From Eubacteriales bacterium (GTDB taxonomy: Bacteria > Bacillota > Clostridia > Lachnospirales > Lachnospiraceae), in NCBI GenBank assembly GCA_030539395.1, contig JAUNSC010000035.1:1-33806 (forward strand): DNA of 33,806 nucleotides, written 5' to 3'. Made by a program: the position numbers and the translations under genes. How positions within the stretch are numbered: position 1 is the stretch's first letter; each line of letters opens with the position of its first letter. This document shows positions 7,530 to 14,934 of the stretch, piece after piece. The notes under the pieces were generated by a model that saw nothing but the letters and a program-made list of their open reading frames with translations, was not told the origin of the DNA and made no database searches.

Positions 7530-7786
7530 TTAGTTCCAGAGAAGATACCCGATATATACGTGTATAAATAGTAAACATGCTTAGAATTTGAGATTTATGC
7601 GAAGAAAATCGCATCTGAGAAAAATTGCAGAAGAACCTGCGATAGTTTAAAATTAATCCTCCCTCCCCCGTTATTAAGTTTTTGTATCTTCTCTTATTGA
7701 TGATTATATATAATTTGTTTCAATTTTGCAAGTATTTTTTATACTTATGTTTATTTTTTTTTAAGAATGAACTCCATCCTTTTCCT
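7530..7786. other. AT-rich intergenic region, no gene seen
   Basis: Between the remnant gene and the mecA promoter. It holds a small perfect hairpin, ATGCGA / TCGCAT at 7598-7615, a pyrimidine-rich CCTCCCTCCCCC tract and T-rich stretches. No supported gene or RNA family is recognised. Confidence 0.5.
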
Positions 7787-7815
7787 TTGCATTTTCTGAT
7801 GAAGTAGGGTATACT
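7787..7815 (+). promoter_or_regulatory. Promoter of mecA
   Basis: TTGCAT, 17-bp spacer, TATACT, about 40 bases ahead of the mecA ATG at 7855 and its AAGGAAG ribosome-binding site. Confidence 0.7.
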
Positions 7816-7854
7816 GTGTTTATAAAAGGATATGATATACAAGGAAGTGATTTC

Positions 7855-8601
7855 ATGAGAATAGAAAAACTAAACGACAATCAGATTCGCTGTACCCTTA
7901 CCCGGGAAGATCTCGCCAGCCGTGAGATTAATTTAATGGAACTTGCCTATGGCAGTGACAAAGCGAAATCGCTATTTCGTGAAATGATGCAGCAGGCCGC
8001 ATATGAATGTGGATTTGAGGCCAACGATCTGCCTATCATGATAGAAGCAATTCCCATGTCCTCTGATTCCATCATTTTGATCATCACTAAGGTGGATGAT
8101 CCGGAAGAATTGGATACACGCTTTGCCAAATTCACACCGGGAAATGATACTTCGGGTACCAGTTCCGCATTCTCCTCTCTTAAAATGGAAGGTGCGGATG
8201 ATATTTTGAATCTGTTTAAAAAGATAAGGGAAGCACACAAAAATATTACTCAAAAAGCAGAGGAACCTGCGAAGGATTCTCCCGACCAGGAAACTTCTGT
8301 ACCGGATGTGACAAAGCTTTACTGCTTTTCTTCTCTGGATGATGTTATCCGTGCTGCAAAAATCCTTCATGGCAGTTATCAGGGAAATAACTCACTTTAT
8401 AAACATCCTGTCAGCGGAGAATACCATTTGATTTTAAGCAGCTCCGGTCATACTCCGGAAGAGTTTAACCGCATTTGCAACACACTGTCAGAATATGCCG
8501 GTACCATGAAATATTCAGTCGGAACTGCAGCTTATCTTTCCGAACATGGTACAGCGATTGTACTCCATCAGGCTCTCCAGAGACTGGGAGAAATCGGCTG
8601 A
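7855..8601 (+). CDS. mecA: Adaptor protein MecA
   Basis: Adaptor that delivers substrates to the ClpC unfoldase (ClpCP proteolysis) in Firmicutes, 248 residues. The N-terminal substrate-binding domain starts MRIEKLNDNQIRCTLTREDL. An acidic, flexible linker follows (about residues 95-150), then the C-terminal ClpC-binding domain (about 155-248; YCFSSLDDVIRAAK, SLYKHPVSGEYHLIL), the usual architecture. The ATG at 7855 was preferred over the TTG-type start 13 codons upstream because AAGGAAG sits at the right distance. Transcribed alone, between a promoter and a strong terminator. Confidence 0.9.
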   Translation: MRIEKLNDNQIRCTLTREDLASREINLMELAYGSDKAKSLFREMMQQAAYECGFEANDLPIMIEAIPMSSDSIILIITKVDDPEELDTRFAKFTPGNDTSGTSSAFSSLKMEGADDILNLFKKIREAHKNITQKAEEPAKDSPDQETSVPDVTKLYCFSSLDDVIRAAKILHGSYQGNNSLYKHPVSGEYHLILSSSGHTPEEFNRICNTLSEYAGTMKYSVGTAAYLSEHGTAIVLHQALQRLGEIG

Positions 8602-8638
8602 TACAACGGACAGGGTATAAAATCTTAACGTAAGCTGT

Positions 8639-8675
8639 AAACGCTATGCTCTCACAGTGCATAGCGTTTTTTATT
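8639..8675 (+). terminator. Terminator of mecA
   Basis: Perfect 11-bp stem AAACGCTATGC / GCATAGCGTTT with a 9-base loop; the right arm runs into TTTTTT. Confidence 0.9.
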
Positions 8676-8721
8676 TTCGCATAAAATTTCCTGCTGCCAG
8701 GTATTGGTATTTGATTTACAA

Positions 8722-8765
8722 ATTAGGAATTTCTTAATAAACGGACATGCAGAATCTGATACAAT
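8722..8765 (+). promoter_or_regulatory. vanR promoter with candidate VanR boxes
   Basis: TACAAT (8760-8765) serves as the -10; the -35 position has a poor hexamer, as expected for an activated promoter. Overlapping it is TTTCTTAATAAA (8730-8741) and, 11 bp upstream, ATTAGGAA (8722-8729), a direct-repeat pair as used by OmpR-type regulators. A near copy, TTTCTTAGTAAA, occurs upstream of vanY. Confidence 0.45.
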
Positions 8766-8810
8766 ATCAGCAGCGCAGATAAATTATCATGATTGAGGGA
8801 AGAATATGAA

Positions 8811-9506
8811 ATGAACGATAAAATATTGATTGTAGACGATGAAAAAGAGATAGCCGACCTGGTTGCCCTGTATCTGGAAAACGAAAACTTCACAGTATTC
8901 AAATTTTACAATTCCACAGAAGCATTGCAATGCATCGATAGCGAAACACTTGATCTGGCAATTCTTGACATAATGCTGCCGGGGACAGACGGATATCAGC
9001 TATGCCGCCATATCCGCAGGAAACATTCCTATCCCGTTATCATGCTGACAGCAAAAGGGGAAGAGATGGATAAAATCACCGGATTAACTCTGGGTGCAGA
9101 TGACTATGTAACCAAGCCCTTCCTTCCCCTGGAGCTGGTAGCCAGGGTGAAAGCACAGCTCAGAAGATATAAGCGGTACAACAACGACGCAGTCAAAGAA
9201 GGAGCTGTACTCACCTGCGGAGGGCTTATATTAAACATCGATACCCATGAGTGTATCTTAAATGAGCGCATACTTCCGCTGACGCCCACAGAATTCTCAA
9301 TTCTTGCCATCTTATGCCGTCAAAAAGGAAAAGTTGTCAGTGCCGAAGCGCTGTTCCATGAAATCTGGCAGGATGAATACTACAGTAAAAACAATAACAC
9401 TATAACAGTACACATTCGTCACTTACGTGAAAAAATGGGTGACTCCTTTGAGAATCCAAAATATATTAAGACAATATGGGGGCTGGGATACAAAATTGAA
9501 GCGTAA
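8811..9506 (+). CDS. vanR: VanR-type OmpR-family response regulator
   Basis: A 231-residue response regulator. The receiver domain (1-115) has acidic residues D9-D10, phospho-acceptor D53 and K102, and the C-terminal winged-helix domain (about 130-231) ends in the OmpR-type IKTIWGLGYKIEA segment. Start at ATG 8811 behind GAGGGA; an in-frame TTG six codons upstream is less likely. The 3' end overlaps the kinase start, as in enterococcal vanR-vanS, and the kinase is strongly VanS-like, so it probably controls vanY. Because no van ligase genes follow, its effector may be cell-wall stress rather than glycopeptide resistance as such. Confidence 0.85.
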   Translation: MNDKILIVDDEKEIADLVALYLENENFTVFKFYNSTEALQCIDSETLDLAILDIMLPGTDGYQLCRHIRRKHSYPVIMLTAKGEEMDKITGLTLGADDYVTKPFLPLELVARVKAQLRRYKRYNNDAVKEGAVLTCGGLILNIDTHECILNERILPLTPTEFSILAILCRQKGKVVSAEALFHEIWQDEYYSKNNNTITVHIRHLREKMGDSFENPKYIKTIWGLGYKIEA

Positions 9507-10605
9507 ATATATAACAATATTAAAAATTATTGCCATTATCATATCAGGCTTTGCCATGTGCCATGCCCTGATATATTTTTTCGACTATTTTTTAAACGGA
9601 GCTCTTGTAGACTGGTTTACCATGAATTACACTTTCTCGTCACTGACATCAGACGGACAGTATGTTTATGATATTAACTGGAGTGCAATGAAAGAACTGT
9701 TTTTCCAGATGCTGGTCTGTGTGACAGGGTTATGCATTGTAACAGCAAAACTGTATGCCGCCCGAAAGGTACGCGCATCTATCGCTGATACCGGGAAAAT
9801 GATTTATAACTATATGAACAGCGAGCAGGGTGCCGCAGACATTTTTCCACAGGAATATTCTGAAGTTTCCGCTCAGGTTGTGGAAATCAAAGCAAATATG
9901 CAGCATACTGCACAAATGCTGAAAGATGAGGCCGCACGAAAAAATGACCTGATCGTCTATCTGGCTCACGACTTAAAAACCCCCCTTACATCCATCATTG
10001 GATATTTAAGCCTTCTGGATGAAATTCCGGACATGCCTTTAGAACAGCGGGAAAAATATGTAAAAATCACCCGTGAAAAAGCGCTTCGGCTGGAAGCGCT
10101 CATTAATGAATTCTTTGATATTACCCGTTATAATCTGCAGCAAATTGTATTGGAAAAGGAGACGATTGATTTAAACTATATGCTGATTCAAATGACAGAT
10201 GAATTTTATCCACTCCTGGCCGCTCACGGGAACACAGCAGAACTGGCACTGGAAGACGGGCTGACCGTATCAGCCGACTCTGTAAAACTGGCCCGTGTCT
10301 TTAACAATATATTGAAAAATGCCGTGGCATACAGTTATCCGGATACAGCAATTGACGTAACTGCCAAAAAAGAATCAGATAAAATCCGCATAACCTTTTC
10401 AAACCAGGGGAAAACCATACCTCCTCACAAGCTCACGGCTATTTTTGAAAAATTTTTCCGTCTGGACGAAGCCCGCAGTACAAATACAGGCGGCGCAGGG
10501 CTGGGTCTTGCTATCGCAAAAGAAATTGTGGAGCTGCATGGCGGAACGATTTCTGCTGTCAGTGAAAATCAAAAAACAACATTTACCATAACGCTCCCCT
10601 CCTGA
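9496..10605 (+). CDS. vanS: VanS-type sensor histidine kinase
   Basis: A 369-residue kinase starting at TTG 9496, which overlaps vanR by 11 bp and follows a purine-rich GGGGGCTGGGA. Two membrane segments (about 10-30 and 68-87) flank a short extracellular loop. The dimerisation/phosphoacceptor motif YLAHDLKTPLTSIIGYLSLLD has H158, followed by an ATPase domain with N box (NILKN) and G boxes (GGAGLGLAIA). From memory the catalytic half closely matches enterococcal VanS, including DEFYP and the ITRYNLQ segment. It is expected to phosphorylate the adjacent VanR. The open frame extends 23 codons further upstream, but that part lies within vanR and is not membrane-like. Confidence 0.85.
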   Translation: MKRKYITILKIIAIIISGFAMCHALIYFFDYFLNGALVDWFTMNYTFSSLTSDGQYVYDINWSAMKELFFQMLVCVTGLCIVTAKLYAARKVRASIADTGKMIYNYMNSEQGAADIFPQEYSEVSAQVVEIKANMQHTAQMLKDEAARKNDLIVYLAHDLKTPLTSIIGYLSLLDEIPDMPLEQREKYVKITREKALRLEALINEFFDITRYNLQQIVLEKETIDLNYMLIQMTDEFYPLLAAHGNTAELALEDGLTVSADSVKLARVFNNILKNAVAYSYPDTAIDVTAKKESDKIRITFSNQGKTIPPHKLTAIFEKFFRLDEARSTNTGGAGLGLAIAKEIVELHGGTISAVSENQKTTFTITLPS

Positions 10606-10620
10606 ATATCATCTTTATCT

Positions 10621-10632
10621 TTTCTTAGTAAA
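10621..10632 (+). promoter_or_regulatory. Candidate VanR box upstream of vanY
   Basis: TTTCTTAGTAAA matches 11 of 12 bases of the element overlapping the vanR promoter. It sits just after the vanS stop, before the terminator hairpin and vanY. Confidence 0.35.
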
Positions 10633-10661
10633 TCATCAATCTAATATTAGCATTTCAACAG

Positions 10662-10704
10662 CCTGTATCTGATACGATAAATCATCAGATGCAGGTTATT
10701 TTTT
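10662..10704 (+). terminator. Terminator between vanS and vanY
   Basis: Twelve-base stem CCTGTATCTGAT / ATCAGATGCAGG (one T-G wobble), 10-base loop, then TTATTTTTT. It would separate vanRS from vanY, or reduce readthrough. Confidence 0.8.
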
Positions 10705-10725
10705 ATGTAAAGGAGTGCTTATATT

Positions 10726-11469
10726 TTGAAAAAGAAATGTTTAATACTGACTGCAGCCGCAGCACTGTTTGCGGCAAACATTCTCAGCGGGAAAGCCGTC
10801 ACTGTACCCGGGAAAGATGAAGCTCAAATCTTTCAGCCTCTGGTTGGCATGGAAACTCTGCTCAGCCCACACCAGAACATCGCCGGAAACAGGGGCTCTG
10901 CCGCTTCGGAAGCAGCAGAAGATAACAGCTGGCCGCTGATTTTAGTAAACCGCCAAAATCCCATACCGGCTGATTATGAAGTGACACTTACTGAACTGGA
11001 TAATGGTCATGCAGTAGACAGCCGAATTTATCCATATTTGCAGGAAATGTTTGATGCTGCAAGAGCGGATGGCATTTATCCGGCCATTTCTTCATCCTAT
11101 CGGACGCATGAAGCACAACAGGCAGAAATGGATGAAAAAATCAATGAATACCGCTCTCAGGGTTATTCTGATGAAGAATCCAGGCGTATGGCCCTGGAGT
11201 GGGTAGCACTGCCCGGAACCAGTGAACACGAACTGGGGCTGGCTGTGGATATCACAACTGCTGACTGGGAACAGCAGGGTGCGCAGATTGTATGGCAGTG
11301 GCTGAATGATAACAGCTATCGTTTTGGATTTATCCAGCGCTACCCCGAAAACAAAACAGACATCACCGGCATTGCTCATGAAGCATGGCACTATCGGTAT
11401 GTCGGATGTGAAGCGGCGGAAAAAATCTACGAAAGTGGTCTCTGTCTTGAAGAATACCTGGCAGCATAA
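10726..11469 (+). CDS. vanY: VanY-type D-Ala-D-Ala carboxypeptidase
   Basis: Zinc carboxypeptidase of the peptidase M15B family, 247 residues, which trims the terminal D-Ala of peptidoglycan precursors. The N-terminus (1-25) is a signal/anchor, followed by a linker of about 45 residues and the catalytic domain (about 70-247). Zinc ligands H168 and D175 (SEHELGLAVD) and H222 (EAWHYRY), with E219 as base and the SSYR substrate segment, are all present. TTG start with AAAGGAGTG upstream. Clustered with vanRS homologues but without vanH, vanX or a ligase, so a housekeeping wall-trimming role or low-level tolerance is more likely than full glycopeptide resistance. It ends 18 bp from the convergent GH31 gene with no terminator between. 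Confidence 0.85.
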   Translation: MKKKCLILTAAAALFAANILSGKAVTVPGKDEAQIFQPLVGMETLLSPHQNIAGNRGSAASEAAEDNSWPLILVNRQNPIPADYEVTLTELDNGHAVDSRIYPYLQEMFDAARADGIYPAISSSYRTHEAQQAEMDEKINEYRSQGYSDEESRRMALEWVALPGTSEHELGLAVDITTADWEQQGAQIVWQWLNDNSYRFGFIQRYPENKTDITGIAHEAWHYRYVGCEAAEKIYESGLCLEEYLAA

Positions 11470-11487
11470 CACTGCTAGGTATTGTCC

Positions 11488-13935
11488 TTACGCTGTAATC
11501 ACTTCGCATAATGCTCCAAATAAAGCCGGATTCATTCCCATCGCGGCAAGCGAAGCCACTGCGCCTTTGCCCTGCTTCTCCACGATGTCCATTACTCTGC
11601 TCTTTTCATTATACGGAGTCTGTGCTCTCTCCAGAATCTTATAGCAGCGTTCTGCCAGATTCGTCTCTGCCATCAAAAGCCCCTCTGCAAAGTCTACACA
11701 AATTTCCTTTGTCACCAAAGTATCCGGCACAATTACTGTCAACATAGATGTCTCTCTATCATAAGATGTGCTTACTTCTGTTTTTTCTCCATCCACAGTC
11801 ACTGTAGGAACACTCTTATCTACACCGACAAATACCAGTTTCCAGCTTCTGTTCTGCGGAATCACTTCCAGATTGCCTGCCGCTTTACTTATAACAAACC
11901 GGCTCTGTTCTCTGCAATAGTGAAGTTCCGTGGCTGCCCAGTTTTCTTCTTTGTCTTCTGCAGTATCGCCCGTGTCCTCCCAAAGAGTAAATCTGCCGTC
12001 TGCTGCCGGGAAAATACGCACTTCCATAGCGGACGGATTCTCCACGCTGTTGTCAAAGTCATCCATATTTTTCATGGGAACAATTGCTCCTGATTTCATA
12101 AGCACAGGATAATCCTCTACATTTCTCCATAGATTAATCATGCGGCCGCCCTGGTATACCATACCGTTAAAGAAATCCGCCCATACACCTTCCGGCAGCC
12201 AGGTCTTTGCACTTCCCACTCTTGCAACTCTGTCCTGCGGCTGTGTGATCGGAGATACCAGGAGCTCTGAGCCAAAGTAATATTCATTATGTACTTCGTA
12301 AGCCTCATTTCTGTCCGGTTCCGCATAGTACATCGGCTGAATCAGGGGCAGGTCATCCACATGAGCTCTCCGATTCATGGTATAGAGATAGGGAACCAGT
12401 CCATGTCGCAGTCGAAGATATTCTTCCATCACACTCTGCGTGATCTTATCAAATTTCCACGGTTCCTTTCCATTGAAAGGATTGTCTGTACTATGCAGAC
12501 GGTTAATAGGTGAAAAAACACCGTACTGCACCCAGCGGGCCATCAGCTCATCATCACGTATTCCCATCATATGCCCGCCGATATCATGGCTCCACCAGCC
12601 ATAACCAATATTGCTTGCCGTATTGGTGAAATAAGGCTGAAAATCCAGGCTTTCCCACGAAATCACTGTGTCCCCTGAAAAGCCAACCGGATATCTGTGA
12701 CTTCCAACACCTGCATACCGTGAAAATGTGATGGAACGTTTTCCTTTCCAGCTGCTGTCCAGATAATGATAATGGTTCAGCATCCAGAGAGGATCAAGTC
12801 CCGGCACTTTCGTCACAGTTCCCTGCTGCCAGTCAAGCCACCAGAAATCTACGCCTTCTTCTTCCAGCGGATGATGCAGGTCTTTGAGATATACTTCCAT
12901 AAAACAGGGATCTGCAGGATCAAACTGCACCGGAATTCCACTTTCCGGATCGATTCCCATTTTTTCGGCAATTCGTTCGTAGGGTTCTTCAAATGCACGT
13001 ATTCCGTCTGCCGGGTGTACATTCAGCGTAATTTTCATTCCATGTTCATGCAGCCACTTCATAAATGCTGCCGGATCCGGGAAAAAGTTTTTATTCCATG
13101 TATATCCGGTCCAACCGCTTCCATATTTCGGATCCACATCATCCACAAGATGCCAGTCCATATCCACAACCGCAACAGAAAACGGCAGTTTTTCTTTTTC
13201 AAACCGCTCTACCAGTTCTTTATACTCTTCTTCCGTATAGCGATGGTAACGGCTCCACCAGTTGCCCAGAGCATATCTTGGAAGCAACGGTGTTTTTCCG
13301 CACAGATAATAGAAATCCTTCAGGCAGTCCAGATAGCGGCTGCCATATCCAAAGAAATAATAGTCAATTACCCCCGCCTCTCTGGGTGCAATCCAACCAT
13401 CTTCCGTCAACACCATGGAACGGCTGTCATCAATTACGGAAAATCCACCTCTGGACATCAAACCATGCTCAATCGGCACACTTCCTTCTATTCTTTCATC
13501 TATCGGATTTTCCCCACGGCTTGAAAGCTTGTGATTGAGCATCTTTGCCCCGTCTGTCATATCCAGGGTACGGGCTGTTCCGCCAAGGTCCTCCGGTTCT
13601 TCACCGAAATGCCATGTCCGTCCCCATCCGCCTTCTCCTCCGCTTACTTTAATCATAAGCCCGTTCGCAGCAAAAGGTTTTCTGTTGTAGTGAAGTTCCA
13701 AAACCTCTGTATATACGGACAGTTCATCCTCCTCATCCACAATCTTAAATTCCGGAACCGGAAAATCCCTGTTCAGTACTGACTGGGTTGCCCTGTCTTC
13801 AAATATGCCGTCCTCACTGTACTCCAAACGAATCAATGCCGGTGTCAGCATTGTAATACGATATTTTTCTCCCTGAATCACAGCTTCTTTCCGGCACACC
13901 GGATGTGATTCAAATTTGTAGCCTTCCATTCCCAT
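11488..13935 (-). CDS. GH31 alpha-glycosidase
   Basis: An 815-residue family 31 glycoside hydrolase. The N-terminal beta-sandwich (about 1-215) is followed by the catalytic barrel (about 216-550), with nucleophile D368 in FWWLDWQQG and acid/base D422 in FSGDTVISW, then C-terminal beta domains. A segment of about 80 residues at the very end (from about 735) is extra. No signal peptide, so it acts on imported oligosaccharides. Family members cleave alpha-glucosides, alpha-xylosides or related bonds; the exact substrate cannot be read from sequence. AAGGAGGA precedes the ATG. Transcribed alone; a long inverted repeat surrounds its putative promoter. Confidence 0.88.
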   Translation of the reverse strand: MGMEGYKFESHPVCRKEAVIQGEKYRITMLTPALIRLEYSEDGIFEDRATQSVLNRDFPVPEFKIVDEEDELSVYTEVLELHYNRKPFAANGLMIKVSGGEGGWGRTWHFGEEPEDLGGTARTLDMTDGAKMLNHKLSSRGENPIDERIEGSVPIEHGLMSRGGFSVIDDSRSMVLTEDGWIAPREAGVIDYYFFGYGSRYLDCLKDFYYLCGKTPLLPRYALGNWWSRYHRYTEEEYKELVERFEKEKLPFSVAVVDMDWHLVDDVDPKYGSGWTGYTWNKNFFPDPAAFMKWLHEHGMKITLNVHPADGIRAFEEPYERIAEKMGIDPESGIPVQFDPADPCFMEVYLKDLHHPLEEEGVDFWWLDWQQGTVTKVPGLDPLWMLNHYHYLDSSWKGKRSITFSRYAGVGSHRYPVGFSGDTVISWESLDFQPYFTNTASNIGYGWWSHDIGGHMMGIRDDELMARWVQYGVFSPINRLHSTDNPFNGKEPWKFDKITQSVMEEYLRLRHGLVPYLYTMNRRAHVDDLPLIQPMYYAEPDRNEAYEVHNEYYFGSELLVSPITQPQDRVARVGSAKTWLPEGVWADFFNGMVYQGGRMINLWRNVEDYPVLMKSGAIVPMKNMDDFDNSVENPSAMEVRIFPAADGRFTLWEDTGDTAEDKEENWAATELHYCREQSRFVISKAAGNLEVIPQNRSWKLVFVGVDKSVPTVTVDGEKTEVSTSYDRETSMLTVIVPDTLVTKEICVDFAEGLLMAETNLAERCYKILERAQTPYNEKSRVMDIVEKQGKGAVASLAAMGMNPALFGALCEVITA

Positions 13936-13979
13936 GATCTTTCCTCCTTATCATTATTACTTTTTCCGGTATAACAAAT

Positions 13980-14049
13980 AAAATCCCCGGAATTTATATT
14001 ACATTTTTTCAGCTCATAACAACAATATAATATACTTCCAGGGGATTTT
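13980..14049. repeat. Long inverted repeat upstream of GH31
   Basis: Outer arms AAAATCCCCGGAA (13980-13992) and TTCCAGGGGATTTT (14036-14049), identical apart from one bulged base, plus inner arms TATATTA (13995-14001) and TAATATA (14028-14034). On the minus strand the arm ends GGGGATTTTATTTG, which looks like a terminator for the small peptide gene. A possible GH31 promoter (TTGTTG 14020-14025, 18-bp spacer, TAATAT 13996-14001) lies between the arms, so it could also be an operator. Confidence 0.6.
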
Positions 14050-14090
14050 CCTCTGTTAAATTCACTAAAAACTATACTATTTTGACTCTA

Positions 14091-14270
14091 TTATTTCTTT
14101 GAATCCGGCAGTGCTGAGCCACTTTCCCCGCAGGACGCACAGCCTGCGCAGCAGCGGTCACATTTTACACCACACTGAAGAGAAATACCGCTTTTCTTAT
14201 CCTTGTAAATTTTGCGGACCACGAGTCCTACTGTCACAATCAACACTACAAGTACTGCAAATGTTCCCAT
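14091..14270 (-). CDS. FeoB-associated Cys-rich membrane peptide
   Basis: A 59-residue protein too short for usual gene-length cutoffs. Residues 3-18 form one hydrophobic helix (FAVLVVLIVTVGLVV), followed by the basic stretch RKIYKDKK and a cysteine cluster (C33, C37, C40, C41, C44, C47; pattern CGVKCDRCCAGCASC). This is the layout of FeoB-associated Cys-rich membrane proteins that accompany ferrous-iron transporters. GGAGG lies 7 bases before the ATG, supporting the start, and the stop is TAA then TAG. No feoA or feoB is present in this window, so the gene is an orphan here, but it is divergent from a DtxR/MntR-type regulator, consistent with metal control. Role inferred from family only. 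Confidence 0.8.
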   Translation of the reverse strand: MGTFAVLVVLIVTVGLVVRKIYKDKKSGISLQCGVKCDRCCAGCASCGESGSALPDSKK

Positions 14271-14471
14271 TTCATCGCCTCCGGCTAATTCATGCTCAAT
14301 TTATGCTGATGCTTTTCTTTTTGTAATTATTATCTTTTATAATATTCAGAATAACATCCCCGCTCTTCCTGTTCAAGGAATTTATCATGTCTTCTTTCAG
14401 AAATATTTTTCTTTCTTTTCTCGTTGTGATATACTATACTGTAAGTAAATACAAAGGGATGGTGCAAAACT

Positions 14472-14846
14472 ATGAAAATAATGGCATCTGCAGAAGACTA
14501 TCTGGAGACAATTCTTATTTTACAGAACAGAATTGGAAATGTCCGTTCTATTGATATTGTACAGGAAATGGGATTTTCGAAACCGAGTGTCAGCGTTGCA
14601 ATGAAAAATCTTCGGGAAAACGGATATATCGCAGTAGATGAAAACGGACATATCACACTGCAGGATCCAGGACGGGAAATTGCAGAAAAAATCTATGAAC
14701 GTCACACGTTTTTGACAGACTGGCTGGTGCATCTTGGAGTAAATCCGCGGACGGCCGCCGAGGATGCCTGCCGGATTGAACACGTTATCAGCGAAGAAAG
14801 TTTTCAGGCTTTCAAAGATCATGTTCTGACCTATCATGAAATATAA
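14472..14846 (+). CDS. DtxR/MntR-family metalloregulator, short form
   Basis: A 124-residue protein with the N-terminal winged helix of the DtxR family (SAEDYLETIL at residues 6-15, recognition-helix region FSKPSVSVAMKNLRENGYI about 35-53) and a metal-binding/dimerisation region (about 70-124, including ERHTFLTDWLVHLG and EDACRIEHVISEE, which hold the usual His/Glu ligands). It lacks the SH3-like third domain of DtxR/IdeR, as MntR does. It likely represses metal uptake genes when Fe or Mn is plentiful. Divergent from the FeoB-associated peptide gene, so iron is favoured over manganese. ATG at 14472; ATG at 14481 is an alternative. Confidence 0.85.
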   Translation: MKIMASAEDYLETILILQNRIGNVRSIDIVQEMGFSKPSVSVAMKNLRENGYIAVDENGHITLQDPGREIAEKIYERHTFLTDWLVHLGVNPRTAAEDACRIEHVISEESFQAFKDHVLTYHEI

Positions 14847-14849
14847 AAG

Positions 14850-14879
14850 CGGTGCAACCCTACGGTTACACCGTTTTTT
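14850..14879. terminator. Bidirectional terminator, DtxR-like gene / GH3
   Basis: Stem CGGTGCAACC / GGTTACACCG (one C-A mismatch) with a 4-base loop, followed by TTTTTT on the plus strand; the minus strand reads CTTTTATATTT after the stem. It sits between convergent genes. Confidence 0.82.
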
Positions 14880-14934
14880 ATTTTAACAGAAAAACGTTAA
14901 TTTTTTCAGATACGCCCGGCTGTCTGCTCCATAT

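Noticed and set aside
7598-7651. 17-codon plus-strand frame starting at 7598
   Set aside because: No ribosome-binding site and no promoter; too short to support as a gene.
8722-11469. Vancomycin-resistance gene cluster
   Set aside because: Only vanR, vanS and vanY homologues are present; the ligase, dehydrogenase and dipeptidase needed for resistance are missing.
12766-13524. 252-codon plus-strand open frame inside GH31
   Set aside because: Lies antisense to the GH31 catalytic domain; residues are rich in H, F and S, as usual for such shadows.
14099-14326. 75-codon plus-strand frame opposite the small Cys-rich gene
   Set aside because: Antisense to a peptide with a clear helix plus cysteine pattern and a good ribosome-binding site.
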